From assembly GCA_021781855.1 (NCBI GenBank), contig JAJXWC010000033.1, forward strand, positions 1 to 16,142: a DNA stretch of 16,142 nucleotides. Reading direction: 5' to 3'. Source of the DNA: Bacillota bacterium (lineage in GTDB: Bacteria > Bacillota > Bacilli > Lactobacillales > Streptococcaceae). Within the stretch, counting starts at the first letter, position 1. Each line of letters opens with the position of its first letter. Shown piece by piece: positions 1 to 7,479 of the stretch. A model generated the notes under the pieces. It made no database searches. It was not told the DNA's origin and saw nothing but the letters and a program-made list of their open reading frames with translations. The translations under genes were made by a program, and so were the position numbers.

Positions 1-48
1 AATGGTTTTTGCAAAGGAAACAAGTCGCTTAGACATAGGCCTTCGGCA
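1..48 (+). ncRNA. rnpB: Possible 3' end of RNase P RNA (partial)
   Basis: The first ~48 bases are not coding. They include TTTTTGCAAAGGAAACAAG followed by a CGCTTAGACATAGGC stretch. This resembles the 3' end of class B RNase P RNA as I recall it from Bacillus subtilis (TTTGCAG..GGAACAAAAC..GGCTTACAGAACGTT), and a terminator follows at once, as expected for a short stable RNA. CATAGGC at 34-40 would be the 3' strand of the closing P1 helix, whose partner lies outside the window. The call rests on remembered similarity over about 35 bases, so it is tentative; another structured RNA or the tail of an mRNA is possible. Confidence 0.4.
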
Positions 49-57
49 TAACATATA

Positions 58-90
58 AGAGCTAACTTTGCCTATGGTTAGCTCTTTTTT
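58..90 (+). terminator. Rho-independent terminator of the left-edge transcript
   Basis: A perfect 9-bp stem AGAGCTAAC (58-66) / GTTAGCTCT (77-85) with a 10-nt loop is followed by TTTTT. It ends whatever RNA enters from the left edge. The loop contains GCCTATG (70-76), the exact complement of CATAGGC at 34-40, so an alternative pairing exists, but nothing else suggests a switch. Confidence 0.8.
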
Positions 91-124
91 ACATTCAATT
101 TAAAGGATTATTGATGCAAAAATA

Positions 125-167
125 AGTAAAAACACTCAGGATGAGTTTGTCCTGGGTGTTTTTACTT
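125..167. terminator. Bidirectional terminator between the left-edge RNA and the ATPase gene
   Basis: AGTAAAAACACTCAGG (125-140) pairs with CCTGGGTGTTTTTACT (151-166), about 16 bp with one G-T pair. T-runs lie on both strands. It sits 8-9 bases beyond the ATPase stop codon and so is the natural terminator of that minus-strand gene; it also insulates it from the left. Confidence 0.85.
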
Positions 168-173
168 TATATA

Positions 174-2870
174 TTATCCGATGAATTTCTTCCCTTGTTT
201 GCGTAAGATGAGTTTTGTGACTTCGATTACGACGATGCTAACGAGTGATAATCCGATTGCAATCAGCCAATGGGTTGGAGAAAGGCTGGTGATTTCGAGG
301 GCGCCCATGAGGAAAGGGACGTGGGTGAAAATTGCCGTGATGGCAAGTGAGAGCAGGGTGGTGCCGAAAATCATTTTGTTACTGGTCAGTCCGATTTTGA
401 AAATTGATTCATTGCTGCGGGCATTATAGACGTTGATGGTTGAGGCGAGGGTCAAAATGACAAATGCCATCGTTTGTCCGAGCATGTGACTTGGCGCGAG
501 ACCGCCGATTTCAACAAAACGTCCAAGTGCAAAACCAATCAGGGAGGTGACGATGAATGCGGCAGAACAGGTCGCAATCCGTGTGCTGACCCCACGAGAG
601 AAGAGACTTTCTTTTACGCCGATTGGTGGCTGTTCCATAATATAACTGTCGGCTTTTTCGCGTGATAATCCAAATCCTGGAATACCGTCAGCAAGCACGT
701 TGATATAGAGCAACTGCATGCCAGTAAAGGGCATTCCCCAACCAACGACCGCACCAAAGAGCATGATGAGGATTTCGGCGACATTGGCTGAAAGAAGATA
801 GTAAATCGTCTTTTTAATATTTGCATAGACGCGCCGACCTTCGCGTACGGCACCAACAATCGTGGCAAAATTATCATCAGCAAGTACGATGTCGGAGGCC
901 GATTTGGCAACTTCTGTACCTGCAATTCCCATCGCTGTGCCGACATCAGCAGCGCGTAAACTTGGCGCATCATTGACCCCATCGCCTGTCATGGCGACGA
1001 TTTGTCCTTTATCTTGCCAAGCTTTGACGATGCGGAGTTTGTCCTCAGGGCTGACGCGCGCATAGACGGAAATTTTTTCAATGTCAGCTTTCAGCGCATC
1101 GTCAGTCATTGCGGATAGCGTCAATCCATCAACCACACGGTCTCCTGTCCGGTAGATGTCAAGCTCTTTGGCAATCGCTTTTGCGGTCAGCGCATGGTCG
1201 CCTGTAATCATGATAGGCTTGATGCCCGCAGTCCGTGCCTCGGCAACAGCGGCTTTTGACTCTGGACGTGGTGGGTCAATCATGCCGATGATACCAAGAA
1301 AATGCAAATCCTCCTCAAGCTCTGTCAAATCTGACGGCAACTGGTCAATGACTTTGTAAGCCAGTGCCAAGACACGTAGGGCATTGTCCGCAAACTCATC
1401 ATGAACCTGCTGAGCTTCAAGGAGTAATGCTTCCTCTGGGTCAGTTTGCAAGGCGGCTGTACCGTCAATATTGAGAATATGAGGGTGATGTGTCGTATGA
1501 TTGCTCGTTGGTGCGAGGCGGTCAAATGCGCCTTTGGTCAGCACCATATAGCGTCCTGTATAAGTCGGATGAGGAATGACAACAGACATTTTTTTTCGTG
1601 CGCTGTCAAAGGGGAGCTCTGCGATTCGTTTTGGTGCTCGCTCAGGATGATAGAGGTCGTGTTTGATAAGAAAACGGATAATTGCCGCTTCTGTCGGGTC
1701 ACCAAGCACCTCCCATTCACCATTTTTGAGCTGAGCAGTAGCATCAGAGGCATAGGCAAAGTTTTGCATCAGGGTAACTTCGTGGTCAGATAAATGTCCG
1801 CCTGACCAAGTATCATTGCCAGAGAGCCAGAGCTTTTGAATGGTCATCTGATTTTGTGTGAGTGTACCGGTCTTGTCAGAAGCAATCACTGTCGCATTTC
1901 CGAGCGTTTCGACGGCAGGGATATTACGGATAATGGCTTTTTTATAGGCCATATTTTCCACACCGTAAATCAGGCTGAGGGTGACAATGACAGGAAGCGT
2001 CTCAGGTACTGACGCAATTCCCAGTACGACCGCCGTCATCAGATTGTCAATCAAGGGAATGTAAGTCAGGAAAAAATTGACAAAGAAAATAATCGCACCT
2101 GCAATGAAAGCAACAGCAGTCAGGCGTTTGGCAAGGGTGTCAATCCGCTTTTGCAGCGGCGTTTTGCCTTTGACTTGCTCTTCGATGAGTGTGGCGATTT
2201 GACCCATCTGAGATTGATTACCAACGGCTACAACAACGCCTTGTGCTGTGCCGTTGAGGACATTGGTGCCTGAGAAGACCATATTGAGCTGGTCGCCGAG
2301 TGGAACGTCCTCAGAAATCTCCACAGCTGCATCTTTGTCAATTGGCTCAGATTCACCTGTCAGCGAGCTTTCATCAATTTGCAAACTGTTGCTGGCAATC
2401 AAACGAACATCAGCACCGACTTGGACGCCAGCAGTGAGCTGAATGATGTCCCCACAGACCAATTCGCTAGAAGGAATGGTCTGAATCTTGCCGTCACGGA
2501 GCACCGTCGAGGTTGGCGAGGAGAGCTTTTTCAGGGCAGCAAGTGCATTTTCTGCTCGACTTTCTTGAAAAATCGAAACCACAACATTGATAATCACAAT
2601 CATCAAGACAACAATTGTTTTGGTGTAGTTGCCATTTCCAATGAAAGCGAGGTAAGCCGCCAATAATGAAACTAAAATGAGAATAACGTTCATCAATTCG
2701 AGGAGATGATGCCCGATTTTTTGGAAAATATTTTGTTTCTTGGCTTCTAAAAATTCATTGGGACCGAAGCGCATGCGATGGTCTGTAATCTGTGCTTGGT
2801 CTAATCCTTTTGTGCTACTGACTTTATAGTAGTCAATTATATTTTTGAGGCGTTCTGTTCTGTAGTTCAT
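174..2870 (-). CDS. P-type cation-transporting ATPase (P2, Ca2+/Mn2+ type)
   Basis: An 898-aa membrane pump that couples ATP hydrolysis to cation export. All P-type landmarks are intact: actuator motif TGES at residues 171-174, M4 motif PETLP at 289-293 (PEGLP in SERCA), phosphorylation motif DKTGT with Asp332, and the hinge TGDGVNDAP near residue 640. M5 SANVAE keeps the Asn and Glu, and M6 NVLADGIPG keeps the Asn and Asp, that bind Ca2+ in SERCA. This argues for Ca2+ or Mn2+ rather than Cu or Cd, since no CPC motif is present. The family resembles lactococcal YoaB, a Mn2+-linked ATPase under a yybP-ykoY riboswitch, but the 127-bp upstream gap here shows no such element. The ATG at 2870 has SD AAGGAAA about 6 bases upstream. 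It is monocistronic, with a terminator just after the stop. The exact cation is inference. Confidence 0.93.
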   Translation of the reverse strand: MNYRTERLKNIIDYYKVSSTKGLDQAQITDHRMRFGPNEFLEAKKQNIFQKIGHHLLELMNVILILVSLLAAYLAFIGNGNYTKTIVVLMIVIINVVVSIFQESRAENALAALKKLSSPTSTVLRDGKIQTIPSSELVCGDIIQLTAGVQVGADVRLIASNSLQIDESSLTGESEPIDKDAAVEISEDVPLGDQLNMVFSGTNVLNGTAQGVVVAVGNQSQMGQIATLIEEQVKGKTPLQKRIDTLAKRLTAVAFIAGAIIFFVNFFLTYIPLIDNLMTAVVLGIASVPETLPVIVTLSLIYGVENMAYKKAIIRNIPAVETLGNATVIASDKTGTLTQNQMTIQKLWLSGNDTWSGGHLSDHEVTLMQNFAYASDATAQLKNGEWEVLGDPTEAAIIRFLIKHDLYHPERAPKRIAELPFDSARKKMSVVIPHPTYTGRYMVLTKGAFDRLAPTSNHTTHHPHILNIDGTAALQTDPEEALLLEAQQVHDEFADNALRVLALAYKVIDQLPSDLTELEEDLHFLGIIGMIDPPRPESKAAVAEARTAGIKPIMITGDHALTAKAIAKELDIYRTGDRVVDGLTLSAMTDDALKADIEKISVYARVSPEDKLRIVKAWQDKGQIVAMTGDGVNDAPSLRAADVGTAMGIAGTEVAKSASDIVLADDNFATIVGAVREGRRVYANIKKTIYYLLSANVAEILIMLFGAVVGWGMPFTGMQLLYINVLADGIPGFGLSREKADSYIMEQPPIGVKESLFSRGVSTRIATCSAAFIVTSLIGFALGRFVEIGGLAPSHMLGQTMAFVILTLASTINVYNARSNESIFKIGLTSNKMIFGTTLLSLAITAIFTHVPFLMGALEITSLSPTHWLIAIGLSLVSIVVIEVTKLILRKQGKKFIG

Positions 2871-2905
2871 AACTTTTCCTTTCTTGAAAAAATACTTATA
2901 ATATA

Positions 2906-2933
2906 ATTATAATGTTTTTCTCATTTTTAACAA
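2906..2933 (-). promoter_or_regulatory. Promoter of the P-type ATPase gene
   Basis: Read on the minus strand, TTGTTA (2933-2928), a 16-bp spacer and TATAAT (2911-2906) lie about 35 bases before the ATG. The -10 is consensus and the -35 is weak. The intergenic region is shared with the divergent gene starting at 3004. Confidence 0.55.
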
Positions 2934-2987
2934 AATAATATGGGAAATGGTATATTTTGAAAAAAGCTGTATAAATCGCTGAAAATA

Positions 2988-2999
2988 TGGTATTATAAT
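2988..2999 (+). promoter_or_regulatory. Extended -10 promoter giving a probable leaderless mRNA
   Basis: TGG-TATTAT (2988-2996), with an overlapping TATAAT at 2994-2999, sits directly before the ATG at 3004. A start 7 bases after the hexamer would fall on that ATG. No Shine-Dalgarno sequence is visible upstream of 2998 or 3004. The -35 is poor (TGTATA-like at about 2968-2973). Confidence 0.5.
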
Positions 3000-3003
3000 G
3001 ATT

Positions 3004-3519
3004 ATGGACACAAAAACAGTAAGTGAATTGGCAGAGCTTTTTGGTGTGACGCGTCAGGCGATGAATAAGCGAGTGAAGTCCATTGAGGGGCATTTTGTCG
3101 AGAAAAATGATAAAAATGTAACAGTTGTTAATGCTGCAGGAATTCGGGAATTAGAACATTTGTATGGTAAGGTCGTGACGGCTGAAGCTGAAGTGGTGGA
3201 GGCAAATGAAAAAGCTGCTACAACTGATTTGACAGTAAAAGCGGATGACGCTGCTTCAAAGGCGTATGAAATGATTTCAGCTTTGATGAAGGATAAGAAT
3301 GCGGAAATTGAGCGGCTTAATCAGCAACTTTTGTCAAAAGACCAGCAGTTGACTGCCAAAGATGAGCAGATTGCAGAAAAAGACGTGCAAATTAAAAAGC
3401 AACAAGAGTTAATGGATAAAGCTTTGACGGACCAACAGGCATTTTTTGCAGATTTACAAGAAAAGATGAAGACGGCAGGAGAAAATCGCGGATTTTTTGC
3501 GCGTTTGTTTGGGAAATAA
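3004..3519 (+). CDS. DUF536/RepX-like DNA-binding coiled-coil protein
   Basis: About 171 aa in three parts. An N-terminal helix-turn-helix (TVSELAELFGVTRQAMNKRVK, residues ~4-24) resembles those of MerR-like and plasmid replication-accessory proteins. A central coiled coil follows, with near-perfect heptads of the KDxQ(L/I) pattern around residues 105-135. The C-terminal tail NRGFFARLFGK is typical, as I recall it, of DUF536/OrfX proteins encoded beside repB on lactococcal theta plasmids. Here the gene is alone between housekeeping genes, with no repB or iterons, so it is a chromosomal member of unknown role, perhaps DNA binding or partition-like. I chose ATG 3004 over ATG 2998 because the promoter -10 overlaps 2998; both are SD-less. 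The gene is divergent from the ATPase. Confidence 0.75.
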   Translation: MDTKTVSELAELFGVTRQAMNKRVKSIEGHFVEKNDKNVTVVNAAGIRELEHLYGKVVTAEAEVVEANEKAATTDLTVKADDAASKAYEMISALMKDKNAEIERLNQQLLSKDQQLTAKDEQIAEKDVQIKKQQELMDKALTDQQAFFADLQEKMKTAGENRGFFARLFGK

Positions 3520-3520
3520 G

Positions 3521-3582
3521 ATTTGATGACTTTATCAAATAATGAAAAGGCTTTTTGATAATCTTGTCAGAGCCCTTTTTTG
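3521..3582 (+). terminator. Weak terminator region after the RepX-like gene
   Basis: A small AT hairpin, ATTTGAT (3521-3527) / ATCAAAT (3534-3540), follows the stop. Then comes AAAAGGCT (3545-3552) paired imperfectly (one bulge) with AGCCCTTTT (3572-3580) and a T-run. It is the only termination signal before the gap promoter. Confidence 0.5.
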
Positions 3583-3702
3583 ATTAAAAGATAAATAATC
3601 AATTCAAGCAGATTTAATCATTCTGTCAGATTTTATGAAATCATTTTCATAGTGATAATAGTGCGGAATCCGCGAGGATAGTACACTTCTCAGAGTTTGT
3701 CC
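3583..3702 (+). other. Palindrome-rich non-coding region upstream of gap
   Basis: No gene is seen here. Three inverted repeats stand out: TTGATTA (3580-3586) / TAATCAA (3596-3602); TATGAAA (3634-3640) / TTTCATA (3645-3651), which overlaps a cre-like site; and GCGGA-A-TCCGC (3663-3673), ending 30 bp before the -35 box. Their density suggests regulatory protein sites upstream of a strong glycolytic promoter. Confidence 0.45.
3636..3649 (+). promoter_or_regulatory. cre-like CcpA site upstream of gap
   Basis: TGAAATCATTTTCA fits the consensus TGWNANCGNTNWCA at all defined positions except the central G. Its centre lies about 94 bp upstream of the predicted gap transcription start, a position from which CcpA is known to activate rather than repress glycolytic genes. 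Binding is inference. Confidence 0.35.
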
Positions 3703-3730
3703 TTGCAAAATTTCGAAAAAGTGTTACAAT
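3703..3730 (+). promoter_or_regulatory. gap promoter (extended -10)
   Basis: TTGCAA (3703-3708), a 16-bp spacer and TACAAT (3725-3730) preceded by TGT form a good sigma-A promoter. Transcription should start near 3737, giving an ~85-nt leader. Confidence 0.75.
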
Positions 3731-3738
3731 TAAATATG

Positions 3739-3758
3739 TAAGTTAAATGATTAACTTA
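3739..3758 (+). promoter_or_regulatory. Palindrome at the 5' end of the gap transcript
   Basis: TAAGTTAA (3739-3746) and TTAACTTA (3751-3758) form a perfect 8-bp inverted repeat with a 4-nt loop starting at about +3. It could be a 5' stem-loop that stabilises the mRNA or an operator. The leader also has an unused SD-like AGAGGAG (3768-3774), and CCTTTTATA (3779-3787) that could partly pair with the real SD region TATAAGGAGG. Confidence 0.45.
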
Positions 3759-3821
3759 GTCAATTTAAGAGGAGCAATCCTTTTATAAAAAATTAAAATT
3801 CCTATAAGGAGGCAACTACTC

Positions 3822-4835
3822 ATGGTAGTTAAAGTTGGTATTAACGGTTTCGGTCGTATCGGTCGTCTTGCACTTCGTCGTATCCAAAACGTTGAAGGCG
3901 TTGAAGTTGTAGCTATCAACGATTTGACAGACCCTTCAATGCTCGCTCATTTGTTGAAATATGATTCAACTCAAGGTCGTTTTGATGGTACTGTTGAAGT
4001 TAAAGACGGTGGATTTGATGTTAACGGCAAGTTCATCAAAGTAACTCAAGAACGCGACCCTGAACAAATCGACTGGGCTGGCGCTGGTGTTGAAATCGTG
4101 CTTGAAGCAACTGGTTTCTTCGCAACAAAAGCTGCTGCTGAAAAACATTTGCACGCTAATGGCGGAGCTAAGAAAGTTGTTATCACAGCACCTGGCGGAA
4201 ATGATGTTAAAACAATCGTTTTCAACACAAACCACGATGTATTGACTGGTGAAGAAACAGTTATCTCTGCTGGTTCATGTACAACTAACTGTCTTGCACC
4301 TATGGCTGATGCTTTGAACAAAAACTTTGGCATTTTGGCTGGTACAATGACAACTGTTCACAGCTACACTGGTGACCAAATGCTCCTTGATGGTCCACAC
4401 CGTAAAGGTGACTTCCGTCGCGCTCGTGCTGCAGCTGTAAATATCGTTCCAAACTCAACTGGTGCTGCTAAAGCTATCGGACTTGTATTGCCAGAACTTC
4501 AAGGCAAACTTCAAGGACATGCGCAACGTGTTGCTACACCAACTGGTTCATTGACAGAACTTGTTTCTATCCTTGATAAGAAAGTTACTGCTGATGAAAT
4601 CAATGCTGCAATGAAAGCTGTTCAAAACGAAAGCTTTGGTTACAACGCAGACCAAATCGTATCTTCTGATATCATCGGTGAAAGCCACGGTTCAATCTTT
4701 GACCCAACTCAAACAGAAGTTACAACTGTTGGTGATGTTCAACTTGTTAAAACAGTTTCTTGGTATGACAATGAAATGTCTTACACTTCACAACTTGTTC
4801 GTACACTTGAATATTTCGCTAAAATCGCTAAATAA
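3822..4835 (+). CDS. gap: Glyceraldehyde-3-phosphate dehydrogenase (NAD, phosphorylating)
   Basis: A 337-aa cytosolic glycolytic enzyme converting glyceraldehyde 3-phosphate, NAD+ and phosphate to 1,3-bisphosphoglycerate. The N-terminal Rossmann motif is INGFGRIGR (7-15), and Asn33-Asp34 indicates NAD preference. The catalytic motif SAGSCTTNC contains Cys153, His180 sits in [10 protein letters not shown], and the C-terminal motif WYDNEMSY is intact. Length is standard. Start ATG 3822 has a strong SD AAGGAGG 8-9 bases upstream. Codons are strongly biased (GTT, GAA, AAA, CGT), as expected of a very highly expressed gene. It is monocistronic, with its own promoter and terminator. This is the housekeeping gap (gapB in some lactococcal annotations). 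Confidence 0.99.
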   Translation: MVVKVGINGFGRIGRLALRRIQNVEGVEVVAINDLTDPSMLAHLLKYDSTQGRFDGTVEVKDGGFDVNGKFIKVTQERDPEQIDWAGAGVEIVLEATGFFATKAAAEKHLHANGGAKKVVITAPGGNDVKTIVFNTNHDVLTGEETVISAGSCTTNCLAPMADALNKNFGILAGTMTTVHSYTGDQMLLDGPHRKGDFRRARAAAVNIVPNSTGAAKAIGLVLPELQGKLQGHAQRVATPTGSLTELVSILDKKVTADEINAAMKAVQNESFGYNADQIVSSDIIGESHGSIFDPTQTEVTTVGDVQLVKTVSWYDNEMSYTSQLVRTLEYFAKIAK

Positions 4836-4847
4836 ACAGTGTTCAAT

Positions 4848-4876
4848 AAAAAACCAGTTTCGGCTGGTTTTTTTTT
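4848..4876 (+). terminator. gap terminator
   Basis: AAAAAACCAG (4848-4857), a TTTCGG loop and CTGG at 4864-4867 followed by nine T form a strong intrinsic terminator 13 bases after the gap stop codon. Confidence 0.93.
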
Positions 4877-4886
4877 GTGTTCATTT

Positions 4887-4915
4887 TTGTTAATGAATTT
4901 TAAAAATGTTATAAT
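4887..4915 (+). promoter_or_regulatory. Promoter of the four-helix membrane protein gene
   Basis: TTGTTA (4887-4892), a 17-bp spacer and TATAAT (4910-4915) preceded by TGT form a strong extended -10 promoter just after the gap terminator. Confidence 0.75.
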
Positions 4916-4950
4916 AATATGAAAAATATTACTTTATCGGAGAAAAAAAC

Positions 4951-5430
4951 ATGAAAAATACAAAAATGTCTCGTCCGAAGATATGGGCGCTGATTGGAGC
5001 TGTTTTGGTGTCATTTGGAGCACTTATTACCCCTTTTCGGCTGATGAGTAGCTACCAGACAGAGCTTCGACAAGCGTCTGCGACTGGTTTAGATACTCAA
5101 ATATTTCAGTCAACATATATCGTATCGGGTGTTTTGGGGGTGTTGCTTGCTGTGGTTGAGCTGGTGTTTATCTGGTTAGCCTTTGCTAAGATTGATAAAA
5201 AGCATAGAAATGGTTGGGCAATTTTTCTGCTGGTAATGGGAATTTTGTCGGTTGTCGGCGCATTTTTCACTCTGGTTGGCTTTGCTTCGCCAGTAGCAAG
5301 AGCGACATCATTTGACAGTATCGGGATAGGACTTGGCACTATCTGGGGCATTCTGAGCTCGCTTATCGTCGGAGTAAGCTTCATCATGGCATTTGTAGTG
5401 AAACACGCCGAACGCAAAGCGGAGATTTAA
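4951..5430 (+). CDS. Predicted four-helix membrane protein of unknown function
   Basis: A 159-aa hydrophobic protein I do not recognise by name. Four predicted transmembrane segments lie at roughly residues 11-29, 54-79, 88-112 and 126-150. There is a short basic N-terminus (KNTKMSRPK), an extracytoplasmic loop around 30-53, a basic cytosolic loop IDKKHRNG at 81-88, and a charged C-terminus. It may belong to the small DUF4064-like or tetraspan proteins of Firmicutes, but this is only topology-based. Start ATG 4951 is preceded by SD GGAGA at 4939-4943. It is a single gene with its own promoter and an intrinsic terminator before recG, so no operon partner hints at its role. Confidence 0.8.
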   Translation: MKNTKMSRPKIWALIGAVLVSFGALITPFRLMSSYQTELRQASATGLDTQIFQSTYIVSGVLGVLLAVVELVFIWLAFAKIDKKHRNGWAIFLLVMGILSVVGAFFTLVGFASPVARATSFDSIGIGLGTIWGILSSLIVGVSFIMAFVVKHAERKAEI

Positions 5431-5434
5431 CATG

Positions 5435-5458
5435 AAAAACGGTGGAAGCGCCGTTTTT
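5435..5458 (+). terminator. Terminator between the membrane protein gene and recG
   Basis: AAAAACGGTG (5435-5444) pairs with CGCCGTTTTT (5449-5458) across a GAAG tetraloop: ten base pairs with one T-G wobble, ending in T5. It begins 5 bases after the upstream stop codon, and its presence argues against the longer GTG start for recG at 5442. Confidence 0.85.
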
Positions 5459-5462
5459 AGTG

Positions 5463-5468
5463 TATAAT
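5463..5468 (+). promoter_or_regulatory. Candidate -10 box for recG, six bases before its ATG
   Basis: TATAAT at 5463-5468 lies 6 bases before ATG 5475, placing the expected start point on the ATG. There is no recognisable -35, no TGn, and no good SD (only GAAG three bases away), so the case is weaker than for the genes at 3004 and 8195. Confidence 0.3.
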
Positions 5469-5474
5469 GAAGCT

Positions 5475-7478
5475 ATGAGATTAACAGACAGTATCCAATT
5501 TTTAAAAGGTGTCGGACCGAAATCTGCGGAAAATTTTCAGAAGTTGGGGATTTTTACGGTGGAGGATTTACTCTTATATTTTCCTTTTCGCTACGAGGAT
5601 TTTGCTGCTCGGAGTGTCTTTGAGTTACTTGACGGTGAGAAAGCGACCATCATTGGGACGGTCGTGACGCCTGCTAATGTCCAGTATATCCGCCACAAGA
5701 TGTCGCGACTGTCTTTCAAAATAAAGCAAGGGGAAGCTGTTGTGGCGGTCAGTTTTTTCAATCAGCCTTATCTGGCGGATAAGGTCGAGGTTGGGCGTGA
5801 AATCGCTGTTTACGGCAAATGGGAGCAGCGTAAGCAGCAACTTTTGGGTATGAAGGTTGTGGCGCAAGCGGATAATGGATTTGAGCCTGTATATCATCTG
5901 GTTGCTGGACTGAAACAAACGGCTTTAGTTAAAGCCATTCAGCAGGTCTTTGATAGTGGTGTTTTGTCGGACTTGACAGAGAACCTCCCCGACTATCTGT
6001 TGACAAAATATCGTCTCATCAGCCGTCAAGAGGCGGTTTATGCCATGCATTTTCCCTCAGATATGTCAGCTCACAAGCAAGCCTTGCGCCGTGTTAAATT
6101 TGAAGAGTTGTTTTTCTTTCAGTTGAAGCTCCAAGCACTCAAAAACAAAGAAAAATCGGGTCGCGCAGGTCTTTTAATTGATTTTGAGCAAGCGGATATT
6201 GAGGATAAAATTTTTGAGCTGCCCTTTGAATTGACAGGGGCGCAATCATCAGCTTTGAGAGAGATTTTGTCTGATATGAAATCGCCTTATCACATGAATC
6301 GCTTGTTGCAAGGCGATGTTGGTTCGGGCAAGACGGTGGTCGCAGAGCTTGCGATGTATGCGGCATGCCTGTCAAATTTTCAGGCGGCGCTCATGGTGCC
6401 GACCGAGATTTTAGCGCGGCAGCATTTTGTTAATTTGCAGAAAACCTTTCCAGAGCTGAATATTTCGCTGCTGGTGAGTGGGCTAAAAGTCGCAGAACGG
6501 CGAGAAATCCTCGCCGACCTTGCCAGTGGGCACACGCACATGGTGGTAGGGACTCATGCGCTGATTCAAGAGGGGGTTGATTTTTACAATCTGGGCCTCG
6601 TCATCACGGACGAGCAACATCGTTTCGGCGTGAATCAGCGGAAAATCTTGCGAGAAAAGGGACAAAATCCTGATGTGCTCATGATGACGGCGACACCAAT
6701 TCCACGGACGCTTGCGATTACCGCCTTTGGCGATATGGACGTGTCTATCATTGATGAGCTGCCCAAAGGCCGTCAGCCTATCACGACCTGCTGGGTCAAG
6801 CACGAGCAACTGCCTGATGTGCTGAAGTGGATGAACTCGGAGCTGATAAGTGGCGCTCAGGTTTATTTTGTCAGTCCGCTGATTGAGGAGAGTGAGATGC
6901 TAGACCTGAAAAATGCGGAGGCGCTTTTTGCTGAATTGACCGTCGAATTTCCCCAATATCGTGTCGGACTTCTTCATGGGAAGATGAAAAATGACGAAAA
7001 AGAAGGCATCATGCAAGATTTTAAGGCAGGCAAGACCGATATTCTTGTCTCAACGACGGTAATTGAAGTCGGTGTTGACGTGCCCAATGCGACGATTATG
7101 GTGATTATGGATGCTGACCGATTTGGCTTATCGCAGCTTCATCAGCTCCGCGGACGTGTAGGGCGCGGTTCGAAAAAGTCTTACACTATCCTCGTTGCCA
7201 ATCCTAAAAGCGAAAGTGGCAAAAAACGGATGAAAATCATGTGTGAGACGCAAAACGGCTTTGTCCTTGCGGAGGAGGACCTGAAAATGCGTGGCGCGGG
7301 TGAGATTTTTGGCGTTCGCCAGTCAGGTCTTCCTGAGTTTCTTGTGGCAGACCTTGTCAATGACTACAATATCCTCGAAGTTGCACGGATGGAGGCGGTT
7401 GAAGTCTTTAAGACGGCTGCTGAGCCAGTTCATCGCTGGCTGATTGAGCAAGTTGATAGTACGGGAGAATTTGACTAA
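5475..7478 (+). CDS. recG: ATP-dependent DNA helicase RecG
   Basis: A 667-aa cytosolic branch-migration helicase that remodels stalled forks and Holliday junctions, the usual length for Firmicute RecG. The N-terminal helix-hairpin-helix/wedge region begins LKGVGPKSAENF (residues ~10-21), followed by an OB-fold (~60-150). Helicase motif I is GDVGSGKT near residue 279, motif II is the DEQH variant near 379, motif III is TATPIPRT, motif VI includes QLRGRVGRG, and the C-terminal TRG-type motif with RQSGLPEF is intact. ATG 5475 is chosen because the protein begins MRLTDSIQFLKG as in relatives; an upstream GTG at 5442 would lie inside the terminator hairpin. The stop is 1 base from the next start, so the two genes form an operon. 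Confidence 0.97.
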   Translation: MRLTDSIQFLKGVGPKSAENFQKLGIFTVEDLLLYFPFRYEDFAARSVFELLDGEKATIIGTVVTPANVQYIRHKMSRLSFKIKQGEAVVAVSFFNQPYLADKVEVGREIAVYGKWEQRKQQLLGMKVVAQADNGFEPVYHLVAGLKQTALVKAIQQVFDSGVLSDLTENLPDYLLTKYRLISRQEAVYAMHFPSDMSAHKQALRRVKFEELFFFQLKLQALKNKEKSGRAGLLIDFEQADIEDKIFELPFELTGAQSSALREILSDMKSPYHMNRLLQGDVGSGKTVVAELAMYAACLSNFQAALMVPTEILARQHFVNLQKTFPELNISLLVSGLKVAERREILADLASGHTHMVVGTHALIQEGVDFYNLGLVITDEQHRFGVNQRKILREKGQNPDVLMMTATPIPRTLAITAFGDMDVSIIDELPKGRQPITTCWVKHEQLPDVLKWMNSELISGAQVYFVSPLIEESEMLDLKNAEALFAELTVEFPQYRVGLLHGKMKNDEKEGIMQDFKAGKTDILVSTTVIEVGVDVPNATIMVIMDADRFGLSQLHQLRGRVGRGSKKSYTILVANPKSESGKKRMKIMCETQNGFVLAEEDLKMRGAGEIFGVRQSGLPEFLVADLVNDYNILEVARMEAVEVFKTAAEPVHRWLIEQVDSTGEFD

Positions 7479-7479
7479 A

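Noticed and set aside
58..90. Terminator and antiterminator read as a riboswitch for the ATPase
   Set aside because: It is on the opposite strand, beyond the 3' end of the ATPase gene, so it cannot control it.
1446..1793. 115-codon plus-strand frame inside the ATPase gene
   Set aside because: Antisense shadow of a strongly supported P-type ATPase; no SD or family resemblance.
2871..2997. yybP-ykoY Mn2+ riboswitch in front of the P-type ATPase, as known for lactococcal yoaB
   Set aside because: Only 127 bp separate the divergent genes, the promoter sits about 35 bases from the ATG, and no riboswitch-like conserved loops are visible.
5442..5474. Longer recG starting at GTG 5442
   Set aside because: The extension lies inside an intrinsic terminator hairpin and has no SD; RecG relatives start at MRLTDSIQFL.
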